Shown here piece after piece: positions 9,155 to 21,407 of a stretch of 64,000 bases of DNA. A model generated the notes under the pieces. It saw only the letters and a list, made by a program, of their open reading frames with translations. It searched no databases and had not been told where the DNA came from. Location of the stretch: positions 1 through 64,000 of the forward strand of contig JAYKXP010000089.1 in assembly GCA_037176845.1 (NCBI GenBank), read 5' to 3'. This DNA is from Paramarasmius palmivorus (lineage: Eukaryota > Basidiomycota > Agaricomycetes > Agaricales > Marasmiaceae). How positions within the stretch are numbered: the stretch's first letter is position 1; every line of letters starts with the position of its first letter. A program made the translations under genes and the position numbers.

Positions 9155-12100
9155 TTACTCTTCGTCAAAATCACCATTGCCATCGTCATCAACGTCCGAT
9201 ATCTCGTCCCCAGTGTTAAGTGCCTCCTCAGGATCACCCCCTTCATCTTCGTCTACCTCATCCTCATCCTGGGGCATGCTGGAAACCGGCGGCTCTTCTT
9301 CATAGTCATCCGCTTCTTCGTCTCCTAGCTCGACTCCTTGAACTACTACCTTCTGTACATGGTGGAGAATTTCTGTCCTAGAGAGCTATAAACATCGGCC
9401 TGACGAAGAGCGTATGCATCTTTGGCCTCGTTGCCGGTAACTGCACGACCTTGCCAGACAGATGCCGTCCACTTGAATGCTTCGAGGACTCGACGCATCT
9501 CTTCGATAAGAAGAAACGACTCCTCTTTCCATCGGTTAAGTCGAGCGTATGTCTTGGCCCATTCAATACGAAGGCCTGAATAAACATGTAAACGAGGAAA
9601 AACACCAGAAACAAGTGAAAACATACTGTTATGCAAGACATCATCAGAGGCATAGCCGGCCCCATCTGCTGCTACCCATATCCATGATACTACCCGCTTG
9701 CCTTCACCCGTCTGCTTGACAATCTTGTCACGCTTCTGTTGCCATCGCTTCAGTGCTTCAGTGGGCGTCTCATCTTCATCTGTCCCTGGCTCGAAATCAT
9801 TGTCGCTACTGAGATCACGGTCCCCGGACTGATTCTCAGACCCCGTAACCACCTCAGCTCGTTCTTCTGTTGTCTGCGTGGTTCGGTTCTTCCTTGGATT
9901 ACCCACTGGCCCATCCTCAGGATCCTCCATGCACCGTATATCTGATCGTTTGAGCTCTCTCCAGTTCAAAGTCGTGCATGTCCGCAAAGACAAGACACGA
10001 AGCGCGGACCATGCATCCTGATACCGCTGAGAGTGAAGGTGGATCTTTGACTCGTTGAGATTGAGAAGTGTGTTGGAACGTCGTAGCTTTTCCTGGTGTC
10101 GAACATGTAGACCTTTGTATGTTCGTAGACGCCATTTGATAAGAAGCTGGTTTCTCATCTCGTCAAGGCTTTCGGAACACTGTGCATTTCGAAACCGGGC
10201 TTCTATGACTGATAGATCTGGGCCAGGACAAGACTTCACTTGAGCTTCTGAGAGCTGAGAGGGGAGATAGAGCGGTACGTTCTCGGGCTGGACAGGAATT
10301 TCGGCGGCGGAGACTCGAAGTGAAGAGACGATTGGCATGAATCGATTCTGCTTTCTCTCGAAGGCAGTAAGAAGCCGCCGGAGCTTGACTCGTTTATCCA
10401 GAAGGTCAGCCGCTTGCTTTGATGTTGGACGCAAAAGCTTCACTCGTGCGTCTTCTTTGAGCTGTCGTCTATTGAGATGGTTAGAAGACGAGCAAATACA
10501 AGTTTGAACTAGGCACATACTGCCGTTCTTCCATCTCGAGGGCTAGAAGAATGAATTCCCCAGGCCCATTTGAAGCCAGGTCCTGATCAGGGCCTCCAAG
10601 CGTCTTGAGGTTGCTTTCATACTCTCTTGCAAGCTCTTCCCGTACCATCTGTATGGTGATAGTAGATGTGGGCGGTGCATATGGATTTGGTTTGGAACCG
10701 TCTGCTTCAAAGTCCTCGACCATCTTCTTCCAGACAGGCACCTGCGAAGCCTGGTTTCGGTTGAGAATATCAAAAGCACACTGTTGCTTGGTGAGCCATG
10801 TCTTGGTGAGTTTCCATCTCCTCGTTAGCAGCGAACCTATTATAAGCTCAGTAAGTGTGAGCGCAAAGCAAAAAGACAGAACACAAACCAAGGCCGAGAA
10901 TCTTCCTCCAGTTCCAATTTGCCCAGTGGTCGTCTAAAGTGTCATGCCTGGATCCTGGTCCCATTTCCGTCGTACTAGTAGCTATTGGACCTTGTCCTGC
11001 CCAGTTTCTCTCGATGCCCTCTCCGTCGGTCCTACCAACTCCCGGTGTCAAATTCAAGGAGTATGCAAGCTGGCAGGATAGCTTGTGCCCGTATATGTGA
11101 AGTTTGGGTATTACAAAGAGGAAGCGATGGATTGCCGCAGGCCGGACATGAAGCGGTAAAGCACCTATGCGGTCAATAAACTTCCGACAGTACTGGCAAC
11201 AGATATCATAAGACAAGCAGATCTTGAGCTTGTGATCATGATATCGGAGGAGTGAGGCTACCACCCAGTCGACGTTGCAGTACCTATAAACAGGTTAGAA
11301 GGAAGTACAGTGAAAAAAGAACTGCGTACCTTTCTCCTTTTTGTAGATCTCCGACGCCATTTGGCTGTATCATCTCATGCCGAGCACAGCAGCCAAGTGC
11401 GACGCCAGATGTAGCGTAGTTACCCCTCGCGTTTCTTGAATTTGCATGATCCAAAGCGGCCAACCCTGAACAGCTAGACATCTATTACAGAGCCTGTGAA
11501 TATGCATGTCCTTGGTCAGGAATATAAAAGGCTCACCTCGGTTTCGCTAGTTCTGTCCTTGAGATATGAACGATAAGGTTCGTCCTCGACCATGTATGCC
11601 CATCCGGTCCCCAAACCTGGATCAGCCTCTTCGCTTGACACAAGCTTTCGTTTCAGACGAAAGCAGGCGTCAACTGCCAGAAACATTGTATATAGGAACC
11701 TATCCTGATGTAAATAACAGAGATTTGAGAGGGTTGTTTTACTTACTTCTTGTCCGTGCTAGTGTTTTCCCAGTTTTCCGGCAAATTGATGCCAACTTGG
11801 GGGCATGCTGGGCATAGGAGAGCTAACTCCCCAGCCTGTGTCTTGGATACGTCAATATTTGCATCATTCCCCTTTCCCCCTCGCTTCAGCATCTTGAGGT
11901 GGCGGTACTGCCTTGCTGCCCTTCGGAAAGAACGATAACGATTCTATGATAGCGAACGTTATATATTGCACAGGAATGATCAAAACAGAACCCCATACCT
12001 TGAACTGGAGCCTCCCACAATCGTCCGTAAGTTTCTCAAGTGCTCGATAATAGTCATACGCTGATATCTTCCCGAGAAGCGTCATTGCATGAAAGTTCTC

Positions 12101-13058
12101 CAGAAGCCTAAAGGTGAAGCAGGTTTGTGGTGCGGAGTGCGTCGCTGGATACCACTCATATCTGATTAGCTGCTGGCGCGGATGAGATTGATCCAAGGTC
12201 ATATAACAGCTGCAGTAGTTGACAGCAACGCGATGGAACCCATTTGTATGGATAACGGTGAAATTGGTCGGCGCAGGCCGTGGACTTTGGCACAGTGAAC
12301 CATCAATATGTCCCAGCTGAACGCTAAGCCCGAGGGTGTGTAGGGAGACTCGTTCAAAGAACTTGCCATTCCACTTCTAGACAACCAAGATTAGCCATTC
12401 AAAATAAGCAAGTGACAAAGAGAGAAACGTACCTCAATGATGTCCAGTGGCTTTCGTCTGTGTTGCTCCACGATACACTCGCGGCAAACTAGCTGCATTG
12501 AGCAACAATCTCGACATCGATATAGCGGAGCATGGCCAGCATGGTTGCATGAAAGACAGAGCTCGAGAGAGTTGTCGCCGCGGCCTTCCCTTGACATGAA
12601 TGCCTCCAAATACTCGTTTCGATAGGACATCCAGTCTCTCATTACGGTGTCCTAAGTTGAAGTGAGCACGAATCATCATATGCAGAATGTCGAATCACCT
12701 TTTTAACTTTCGGTCTTTCTCTCTGCTTGCCCTTTCTCTTGCTTGCACCCTGCAGTTCCTCAGCTAATAGATCGGCCGAGAAAGAGGCAAAGGCATCGAA
12801 GCCGTCTGAGGAGATGGGCTTCGACGACGATGACGCAACAGGAGCATTAACTTTCTTGGCTGGAGAATCGATAGACAAGTTGACAGGCTCGACAACAACG
12901 CGACGACGATCAGTCGAGAGACTAGATATGAACGCCGTAGGTTTAGAACGCTTGGTGTCATGGTCGGAATCGTCGGAGTCGTCAAAGTCTTGTGCCGTAA
13001 ATGTGCGTATAGGAGAGGATCGTTGGCTGCGTTTACGACTGCGTTTACGACTGCCCAT
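9155..13058 (-). CDS. KDZ1: KDZ transposase with CxC2 cysteine cluster
   Basis: Ten exons (minus): 12699-13058, 12433-12651, 11999-12376, 11747-11943, 11537-11699, 11330-11481, 10889-11283, 10521-10836, 9627-10468 and 9346-9575; about 1083 codons. Order: basic/Ser-rich N-terminus; CxC2-type zinc cluster (CLSCNHAGHAPLYRCRDCC, then CRECIVEQH); KWNGKFF; second Cys pair (CPACPQVGINLP); DACFRLKRK; GVALGCCARHE; the transposase core with YDICCQYC, PKLHIYGH and DGEGIERNW; and a helical C-terminal region. KDZ elements are a fungal DNA transposon class with an RNase H-like transposase. The exon-10 frame stops at 9346, but an acidic tail resumes in the next frame and runs to 9155, so one base change near 9350 probably truncated it. 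The start at 13058 was chosen by likeness to KDZ2 and KDZ3. Confidence 0.85.
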
Positions 13059-13859
13059 TAATGGAAGAGCTGGGATTCCTGCGCATTTGCCTTTAAAAGC
13101 TGAGTATCTTCTATATATTTGCTTTATGTATAGAAGAAACATCAGCACCAGCTTCCCAGATAAAGGGTTCTGAACATACCTGAACATGAGTTCCAGCGAC
13201 AATCAACCAGGGCTATCCAGGGCTCCATCACTATGCTGTTTTCGGACGAAAGTCGGGGAAGGAATATCGAAGGGAGAGAACGTTGACGAAACAGAGAAGG
13301 AGACTCGGGAGACTCGGAAAGAGAAGTTAACCCGGAGTTTTCCCAGCCTGTCCGAATTAGAGCAGGTGACACGCACATCATGTGCTACAGAAAATAAGCG
13401 CCCATTGCAATTTCTACGGAATAAAAAGCATCTACAAAGGTCATAGCAGAACGATGTGGCTCTATCGCACAAGTACTAGAGCGACAATCAGAGAATGTAA
13501 TTGTATAAACGACAAGGCGGAAGAAGATAACGAGACGCAATAACCGTGTAAAAGCACAAGATGGAGGACAATTATCGAGTCCGTTTGGTGCGGTCGAGAC
13601 ACGAGTCAAAGCAAATAAGACCTGCAAAAGGCCGTATGGTTAGCCATGTTTTAAGAATAGACTGTATCCAGCTCACTATCCAAATCGGAGTAACAAGATC
13701 ACTGAGAGGTGTATTTTGCGGTCCATATACTTTTTGGAGAGGCCGAGATTTATCCAGTGTCACGAGGGATAAGCTTTTTCCGCTGAGATGGTAGCGAGGA
13801 GAAGTAGATTTTGGGGGTTCTTGCTGTAACTGAACAGAGAACGTTCGATAGGGTTAATG

Positions 13860-15334
13860 AGGGGGTCGGCGGTGAGTAAGGAGGTCGGTAAGAAGAGCAG
13901 GTTGCTCTTGGAAGTAGAACGTCAAAGCTTTTTAATAGCTGCGGAGAAAGTGAGATACTACAGAAACGTGTAAGAAAGTGCTCATACATTTCAACGTTAG
14001 CAACCCGGACGATAACATCTTTGAATTGATTGTGCTCCCAAGCATCGGGTGAACGCTCGATCATAGCCAAAGCAGTGTTGTCCTACCTCACGTCAGTGAT
14101 AGTCGAAAATTAGTGGGCCAGAAGTAACTCACGAATTCGTCGTACTTGATGTACAAGAAAACGAGCTCCGGCCAGAGATGTGCTTTCTCGGTAGCTTTGA
14201 TTACCTATTCCCGCATGAATCAGTCCCCGTAGCATCCATAGATAGATATGCATACCTTGGGAATGTTGATACGGGCGACGAAGAGCTTGAGATGTTCCAT
14301 TACTGGTGGAAGAAGGTTAATATATACCCCCGGTCGAGTTGCACTTACGCTTCTGGGGCTTATATTTGCTGAGCAAGATGGCAAGCTCAGTGAAGATACC
14401 CATGCGAGCACGCTCTAGGCCGAGACCTGCTTCCAAAAGGTTTGTGACCTCTTAGAAGTACCCACGCCGCTCATACATTGATATCAAAGCAGCCAATTCT
14501 TCCTAAGTCACAATCAGTAGTGGACTTGAGATATAGATACGATTCAACTGACCGCATGAACAATGATATTGAGACCACAAATTTGCGCCTATATTCGAAA
14601 GTTAGTCGCCAGTAGTGCAAGTGACCCGCAGTACTTACCAAACGGAATTCTTGCTTTTCGATACATGCAGCGTGCACCTGCTTCCAAACCCTAAGAAATC
14701 GCATGAGCATTCGCCGGAGCGTAATGAATTCCAAGTGGAACACACTGTGTATTCCCGGCTTTCCGTGCACTTTCAACAGCAGCTTGATTCTCGCCCAAAT
14801 AAATCAATGTCGTAGCCAGACGAGCCCAATTTGAAATGCTTGTGAAGAGCAGTTTCGCGGCTTGGTACAGTTCGTCTTCGAAACACTTCTCTCCAACTTG
14901 CAAAATGTCTGCGACGTTGGTCATGGCCAAGAAGTCTTCCATGTCATGAAGACGATCTGTCTTGGCGTATGCATATGCCAACTCGGTATCAATCTTGGGT
15001 TCGCGGAGAGATTTACGAGCCATCTGCAGGAAGCGAACGAGGTCGTCGTGCTTGCCAGCACGACTCGAAATCTTGATAACCTCCACGAAATTGGAGGGGT
15101 CCTCGGCTTTGATATACGAATCTGAAAAGATTGAGGTCAGGGAAACCTGGGACGGCTGAAATGGCTAGTATGCGTACCTATCGAGTCCTTGATACGAAGA
15201 CCATCCAGCTGTGCTTTCGCAAGACAACTCCACACCTCTGGTTTATTCACGTTATTGGCATAATCAAGACCACGATCAATCGAGACGATGTGTTCAACAA
15301 GGACATTGATGGCCTCCACCCGGGCGTGTGCGGA
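13860..15334 (-). pseudogene. Clathrin heavy chain C-terminal fragment
   Basis: Spliced pieces match the clathrin heavy chain repeat region strongly: INVLVEHIVSIDRGLDYA, WSCLAKAQLDGLRI, QMARKSLREPKID, ELAYAYAKTDRLHDMEDF, LYQAAKLLFTSISNWARLA, QVHAACIEKQEFRL, LMEHLKLFVARINIPK, ERSPDAWEHNQFKDVI. The full protein is about 1,680 aa; only an internal-to-C-terminal part is present. Introns are retained, so this is a DNA-level copy and not a processed one. In-frame stops occur at 14452-14454 and 13932-13934, and homology is lost after about 13870. The 5' edge is cut at the palindromic repeat (15335). A functional copy is presumably elsewhere in the genome. Confidence 0.85.
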
Positions 15335-15379
15335 CTTTGTAAAGGCAATGGTTAGTTTAACCAGAGACCCTTTACAAAG
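15335..15379. repeat. Palindromic repeat, copy 2 of 3 (opposite orientation)
   Basis: CTTTGTAAAGG ... CCTTTACAAAG with inner GGTTA/TAACC. In reverse complement it matches copies 1 and 3, including flanks (CCTAGCATTGAACGGACG on one side, TCCGCACACG-GGTGG on the other). It lies exactly where clathrin homology ends, so it marks the breakpoint of that fragment or inserted there. Confidence 0.7.
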
Positions 15380-15582
15380 GCGTCCGTTCAATGCTAGGTC
15401 GATTATTCACCAGTATTCATCCAGCTCGGCTTCACCGGCAGCACTATGCCAGCCTCGGAATTGCCATATACGGCTACAGATTGTCAGATAGATATTTTAC
15501 ACAGAATTTCCTACATATTCCAAATACGGCGATACATTGAATGACGTCACCCAGGAGGAAAAAGAGCCTGCACAGGAAAACG

Positions 15583-18500
15583 CTACAAATCCCCTTCCTC
15601 GCTGTCGCTGTCGCTGCCATCGTTGGGAACCGCTGAACTTGTTTCCTTGCGCTTCTTCTCCGGTCGCTTCTTGTCCCATATGGCCTGGAATTTCGTCGAT
15701 AATCCTCTTTGAATAGCAGCCTGGCGCAGGGCGTATGCGGTGGTTCCCTCGGAAATGGCATTTCGTTCGGTATCGGCGGCGGCTCGTGACAACCATTCTT
15801 GTGCTTCATGCTCGAGAGAAACCTTCGTGCGACGCATCTCCTCCTTGAGAAGCAGCACCTCCTCCTTCCATCGCAAGCTCCGCGCACGGGCCTTCATCCA
15901 CTCCAATCGAATAGCGGCGTGCATCGAGCTGGAATCTCCTTCTGCATCGAATTGGTTCCATATCCAGGACGTCGTTTTCCTGGATTCCCCAGGCACCAGC
16001 AGCTTCCGTTGCTCCTCCTGGAACTGAGTACCCTTCATTTTCCGCACATTCCGTTTCACCTCTAGGTCTGGATCCTCGAGTGGTCGAACGTCATCATCTG
16101 TCAGATACGGATACCCGATCAAATCATCCCGGCCACCCAACAGTGCCTTGGCAGCATTCCATGCCTTCTGGAACCTTTGCTTCGATTCGTTGAGCATTTC
16201 GTCATTCCTTGCCAGTTGCTTTCGGGCCTTCGTTGATTCTCTCTGCCCTCGCACGTCCATGCTACGCTTCTGGTGCAATCCTCGACGAATAAAAACATGC
16301 GAGCGGACTTTGTGAAGGGAGCTTCGCAGCTGGCCCCGCCGGAATTTCAATTCCATTTCCACCCAGGACTTCATCTCAGGGTTCGAGAGAAGGGATTGTT
16401 CCAGGTCAGATGGAAGGAGGATGTTGATTAACTCCGGCTCCGAGCTTGAATTGGTAAGGTCGAGCGAAGTAGCTGTGAGGACAAGCGGCGTGTACACCTT
16501 TTGTAGGTTTCGAATACGCCCAATTGCACGGTGGAGCCGTGCACGACGAGATATAAGTTCCGTTTTTTGATGTACTGTCGAATAGCTTTGTGACCGAAGG
16601 TCGAGAAGTAATAGTTGCCTACATATGGTAGTTGAAAACTGGCGGTAATGGAATATAGAAAAAACTTACTGTTCTTCCTCGATCTCCAGCATCATCTCCA
16701 TGAAGGCACTTGGAGAAATCTCGTGCAAAGCGGAAACCCCCTTGCGTGCCTCTTCAGCTTCTGCCTGTGCATATGCAAGTCGTACGTCTTTTTCTGTGTC
16801 ACCCAAGTCAGGGACCACGTATGGGTTGTCTTTGGATACGCCATTCTCCCAGTCAGCAACTGATTTTGTCCATTCGGCAACATGCTCCTGCTGGGATTCA
16901 CAAAATCTTGTGAACTCCTCAGCATGCACTTTTTCCTGCTTCTCCGCTTCGTACAGACGCCTGCCAAGGAGATCTCCTAATCAAGGAATCAGTATAGTCA
17001 CAAATGAAGTACGAATACGATACTCACCAAGCCCAATCCTTTTCTGATGCGAATAACTTTGGAAATGATCATCGATTGTATCTCGCCGATGCCCTGGACC
17101 CATTTCCCGAGTGCTAGTGGCAACAGGTCCTTCATTACCCCAATGTCTTTCGCTGCCTTCACCGTCGCTTTGCCCCATGCCCTTTTGCAAGTGCAGTGAG
17201 AAGTTCTGTTGACAGTCTACACCATGCCCTCGTATATGAAGCTTTGGAACTGCGAATTCCCAGCGGTCTTCATAAACTGGCATTTGAACTGAGTCGGGTA
17301 GATTAGGAATGCGGCGGAAAAAGTTGCGGTGGTACTGGCAAGCGATGTCATAGCAGAGGACGCGGGTGAGACATTCGTCGGAGAGCGTTTGGGAAGCAGA
17401 TATTGCGTAGTCTGTCAATGCATATCTAGTTTGAAGTACGTCAGTCTTTACTCTCAAATGGCCGAATATGCACTTACTTTTCGCCTTTGTCAAGATCCAC
17501 AGCGCCGTTAGGTTCTACCACCTCGTGCCGAGCACATATACACAAAACTACGCCAGTTGTAGCATAGCCTTTGCTGTACTTTGTATTGGCCTGCGATATT
17601 GCTGCCAGGTCACTGAGACAGTGGCTAACCTAGAGAACGGTGAGCAATCCAAACGACCGGTTGATCACAAGAAACCAACCTCTTTCTGCTCCCCAGAATT
17701 TTTTTGAAACGGGCGATATTCGTCTTGCGGTACGAAGTAGGTGTAGCCTGTCCCAAGCCCTGGATCTTGTTCCTCGCTCGAGATGAGCCTTCGTTTCAAT
17801 CGAAAACATGCATCCACCGCAATGAATTTGCGATAAATGAAACTGGAAGTAACCTTTAGTGAGAAAGCGGTTACAAAGTCGAGGAGACACACCTTTGTGA
17901 AGACGCAGCCAGCTGCCAGTCATCAGGAAGATTCACAGCTGGATTTGGGCATGCTAAACAGCGTACTGCCAGCCCTCCTCGCTTGATGCTTTGCAGTGAA
18001 CTTTCCGCCATGTTACCCATTCCTCCCCTCTTCAAAATCTTGAGGTGCCTCCATAGTCGGATTACTCGAGTGAAGGCCTCATAACGATTCTAAGGCATGT
18101 CAGTACTATAGTAGACATTAAAAAAGAAGCTTCCCACCTTCAGGTCGCCGAGATCCACACCGTCCGTTCGTTTGTGTATCGCGTAGTAGAAGTCGTACGC
18201 GGTGACCTTGCCTTGCAGGGTGAGGGTGTGAAAGAAACGGAGGAGTCGAAAGGTGAAGGCAGTGTGCGGTTGATGCGTGGTTGCGGGAAAGAGCTCGTAT
18301 CGGATGAGCTGCTGCCAGTGTTCACCAACATGTTCAGGCTCCTGGCACATGCAAAACTGAACATCGACCTCTTGGATGGAATCGATGTCCACGACGACGA
18401 ACCCAGACCTGGAAGATTGAGGCATGAGGCACATGTGCCCCTGAGGGTGTCCGAGTTGAATTTTGAGACCGAGTTGCTTCAAGGTAGTCCTCTGGAAGAA

Positions 18501-19130
18501 GGCGCCGTTCCACATCTGAAAGAGATAGGTCAACATGATGAAAACTTCGAGAAAGATAGGAACGCACCTCAACATAGTGGAATGGCCGACAGCGGTGTTC
18601 CTTCAGCAGGCATGGCTTGCATGAGAGACGACCACTACTGCAGTCTCGACACCGGTAGACTGCTTCTTCCGTTTGTCCACACAGACAGGGCCGCAATTCA
18701 GAGCCTCGGCCTTCAAGCTGCATGAACTCCTTCAAGTAGTCGAAAATCTTTCCTTTGAACTCCGCTAGTGGATTGTCCTGGGTAGGTATATTAGCATGGT
18801 GTCTACAATAGCAATAGATATCATCCATACCGCGACGTTTGACCGACGAGCTGGAACATCTTCTGTATCGTCCAATTCGTCGTCAGAATTGTTGATTTCG
18901 TTTGCACCGGGCATGGCAATGTCATCCTGAAAGTTGGTGAATTGTTCTACTTGCAACCTGGATCCCCTATGCTTGACGGGAGAAGGCGGTGTGAAGTCAA
19001 TCCTTCGTTCCTTGACGCGGCGACCATCTGCGCTGAGGGATGCGACGCGGAGATGAGGGGTGTCTTCAATTGCGAAGGATAGTTCGGGAATAGACTTGAG
19101 GACTCGACCGCGTTTCCGAGGATTAGACAT
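15583..19130 (-). pseudogene. KDZ2: KDZ transposase with CxC2 cluster, one frameshift
   Basis: Nine exons (minus): 18831-19130, 18568-18777, 18138-18515, 17893-18089, 17680-17842, 17478-17630, 17028-17425, 16670-16976 and 15583-16618; about 1046 aa if the shift is ignored. CxC2 cluster CLCGQTEEAVYRCRDCSSG then CKPCLLKEH; second Cys pair CLACPNPAVNLP; core YDIACQYHRNFF, PKLHIRGHGVDC, DGEGSERHWG; C-terminal helices ending in a short acidic tail. Exons of 378, 197 and 163 nt are the same length as in KDZ1. In exon 17478-17630 an extra A in a run of four (17578-17581) shifts the frame between QANTK and YSKGYATTG, both of which match KDZ1. The gene is therefore broken there unless the base is an assembly error. 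It starts 292 bp from the TET/JBP-like gene, head to head. Confidence 0.8.
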
Positions 19131-19422
19131 GGAAGTAAAAGGAAAGAGTTATGAATAAACAAAGTAACGTGACTGTCGCGACACGCGCTCACCGTGACCT
19201 CAATGTCACCTGCTCTGAACTTCGTTGATTGCGCAACACGCAATCTCTTCTCCACCTCTGACCATCGCGACATCCACTCCAATGCTTGGTCTTGGTATCC
19301 CAGGTGGGTGATTTCACTCAATCTTTTCATTTTTGTTCCTACATATCTTCCTTTGTCCCCTTTCGGCCTGGAATGCCCATCGACGTTCATCGTGCAGTAC
19401 TCAAACCAGGGAACAGCGCGCT
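19131..19422. promoter_or_regulatory. Shared head-to-head region between KDZ2 and the TET/JBP-like gene
   Basis: 292 bp separate the KDZ2 start (19130, minus) from the chosen start of the dioxygenase gene (19423, plus). The distance fits a bidirectional promoter. No clear TATA box was found. The + start is uncertain, so the true intergenic length may differ. Confidence 0.35.
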
Positions 19423-21161
19423 ATGGTGAACAGGGCAGTCTTACCTACCAAGGGGACTAGTTTTTTGAACATTACAACCTTTTCTTCCCATTTACTGCAT
19501 TTACATGAGCTAATTTCAACTTCACGCGTCCAGATTCACTCCGCCATCTTTTCGGTAGCCGAAAGGTAGCCTTCCTCATACCTTAAGTACTCCAAATACT
19601 AACTACCACCAGACGCGGAGTGGATCCACGTTCTCGCCTTACATTGTCGAGACGGATGTTCACTTGGACAGCTTGATTTTCGACGCGATCTCTCGTGAAC
19701 ACCCAGACCCTCTTGGCTCTCCGCTGACAACACCACCATCAAGCCCGGTCCCCTCACGTCTACCATCTCCAGAACCCACCGACATCATAAACGAGTCCTC
19801 GTATCAACCCCCAGAACCATCCAAGGCCGAGAGTTCGACCAAGAGAAAGCGACGGCCAGAGAAGGACAAGAAGCACAGTCACGCTAATCGGGCCAAGAAA
19901 AGGCGCCTTGAATTGGCAGCAATTTGCAACAACGAGCGCAATGTCGAAGAACACCGGAAGCATCCAAAGGTTTTTGAATTAGCCGTTCCCACCAAGCAGC
20001 TCGACCCCTCCTCCCTGCCAACCTGCTCCACTGGCTATGTGGGCACCGCATCTACCTCACCGGCGACACGTATCTATCGACTGGAAGATCTCGTACATTC
20101 GGGAGAAGATAGCTTTCAATTAATCGAGTTCGTTCCTGGGTGAGTAGATAGCCAAGTCTCTTGTAAATCCGCCCAGCTGATTCCCGATTCCTGCATACCT
20201 TAGAGTTACTCGCTACGTACCATGCTGCGAATCAGGAAAGATCATGGTAGTCATGACACCTGGTCCTATCGGCGACAACAGTTGGACAGCTACATGCAAG
20301 GAGGCAGCGGACGTCATTCGAACTTTACGACCCAAGTGTCGTTTCAAGCCTCATGATAACAAGAAGGGTCGTTCTCGCGGGGACGTCAACGCATTACATT
20401 TTGGAATCTCCATTGGCAACGGACAGCAGGTACGCGGTTACCTTAACGAAATGTATTCGCAGATTGACATCCGTCTAGAAACCCCAGGTATTGAGGAATT
20501 TGGGTGTCGGCAATCGCAAAGTGATGGATACCGTTCGAGGCCATCGGGCCTTCAAACGGATCGTTGGATTCATGACCAGTAAGTACTCTAACTACCTCTT
20601 CATCATCTGCTGAGACCATTGTTAGGCATTTTTCTGACTTGGGCCCCCCAGCTTTTCCTTTACTATGTGCAAACCATGGCACTTCTTCTCGAATCCGACA
20701 ACCAGCTCTTCCGACCTTTCGATAACTCACCCTTTGCCGCGTTCACCGTCAACTTTGGCCCGGCTACTGTATGTCTTCCCCATCGAGACACAAAAAACCT
20801 TGCTTTTGGATGGTGCGCCGTTTGTGCGCTCGGAAATTTCGACTACAAGAAAGGCGGTCATTTGGTACTCTGGGACTGTAAGCTTGTAATCGAATTCCCC
20901 CCTGGTGCCGTCGTCTTCATTCCTTCCTCGGTCTGCTGTCACTTCAATACCGCAATCCAAGCGGGCGAGGAACGATTTTTGTTTACAACGTATTCGGCTG
21001 GCGGGTTGTTTAGATGGGTAGAACATGGGTTTCAACTCGAGGGCCCTTACCATCAGACGGAGCAAGTGGTAAAGGATGCGCAACTGAACAAGACACGCTG
21101 GCTTAGGGGATTGAATCTCTTCTCGACATTTGAGGAATTACAAACATCTGTAGAGTTGTAG
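19423..21161 (+). CDS. TET/JBP-like 2-oxoglutarate/Fe(II) dioxygenase, about 503 aa
   Basis: Five exons: 19423-19554, 19613-20139, 20204-20429, 20488-20578 and 20626-21161. The N-terminus is Pro/Ser-rich then basic (KRKRRPEKDKK). The catalytic double-stranded beta-helix is in the C-terminal 260 aa: GHRAFKRIVGFM; FAAFTVNFGPATVCLPHRD with the HxD iron ligands; CALGNFDYKKGGHLVLWD; EFPPGAVVFIPS; VCCHFN with the distal His; and an Arg in ERFLFTTYSAGG that fits 2OG binding. TET/JBP enzymes oxidise 5-methylcytosine or thymine in DNA, so a nuclear DNA-modifying role is expected. All ligands are present and the frame is open. It is head to head with KDZ2. Expansion of TET/JBP genes beside KDZ transposons is known in basidiomycetes. 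Exon 1 is the weakest call. Confidence 0.85.
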
Positions 21162-21407
21162 TTAGCTTATTTTGATTCAATGATAGTCATCCTTTGCAAA
21201 CTCTTTTGTTGTGAATCAAGTGAGCGCTTATGTGTAACGAAATTCTGGAATGTAAGTAAAGGGATTATCTCTCGAAATAGGTAGCTTCGTTTCAAATATT
21301 TCCGCTGAATTGTTTACTAGTATCCGATACATGAAATCTATGTACTCAAGCTAGCAGTAGAATTCTAAAATGTTGTGTTATTGAAGTCGACGACCAACCA
21401 ACGAACA

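Noticed and set aside
12410..12640. CRISPR-like or operon structure
   Set aside because: The genome is eukaryotic with dense introns; no regularly spaced repeats are present anywhere in the window.
18947..19390. Minus-strand open frame upstream of KDZ2 (GYQDQALEWMSRWSEVEKRL region)
   Set aside because: It looks partly coding but overlaps KDZ2 exon 1 in another frame and has no counterpart upstream of KDZ1 or KDZ3; without splice support it cannot be assigned.
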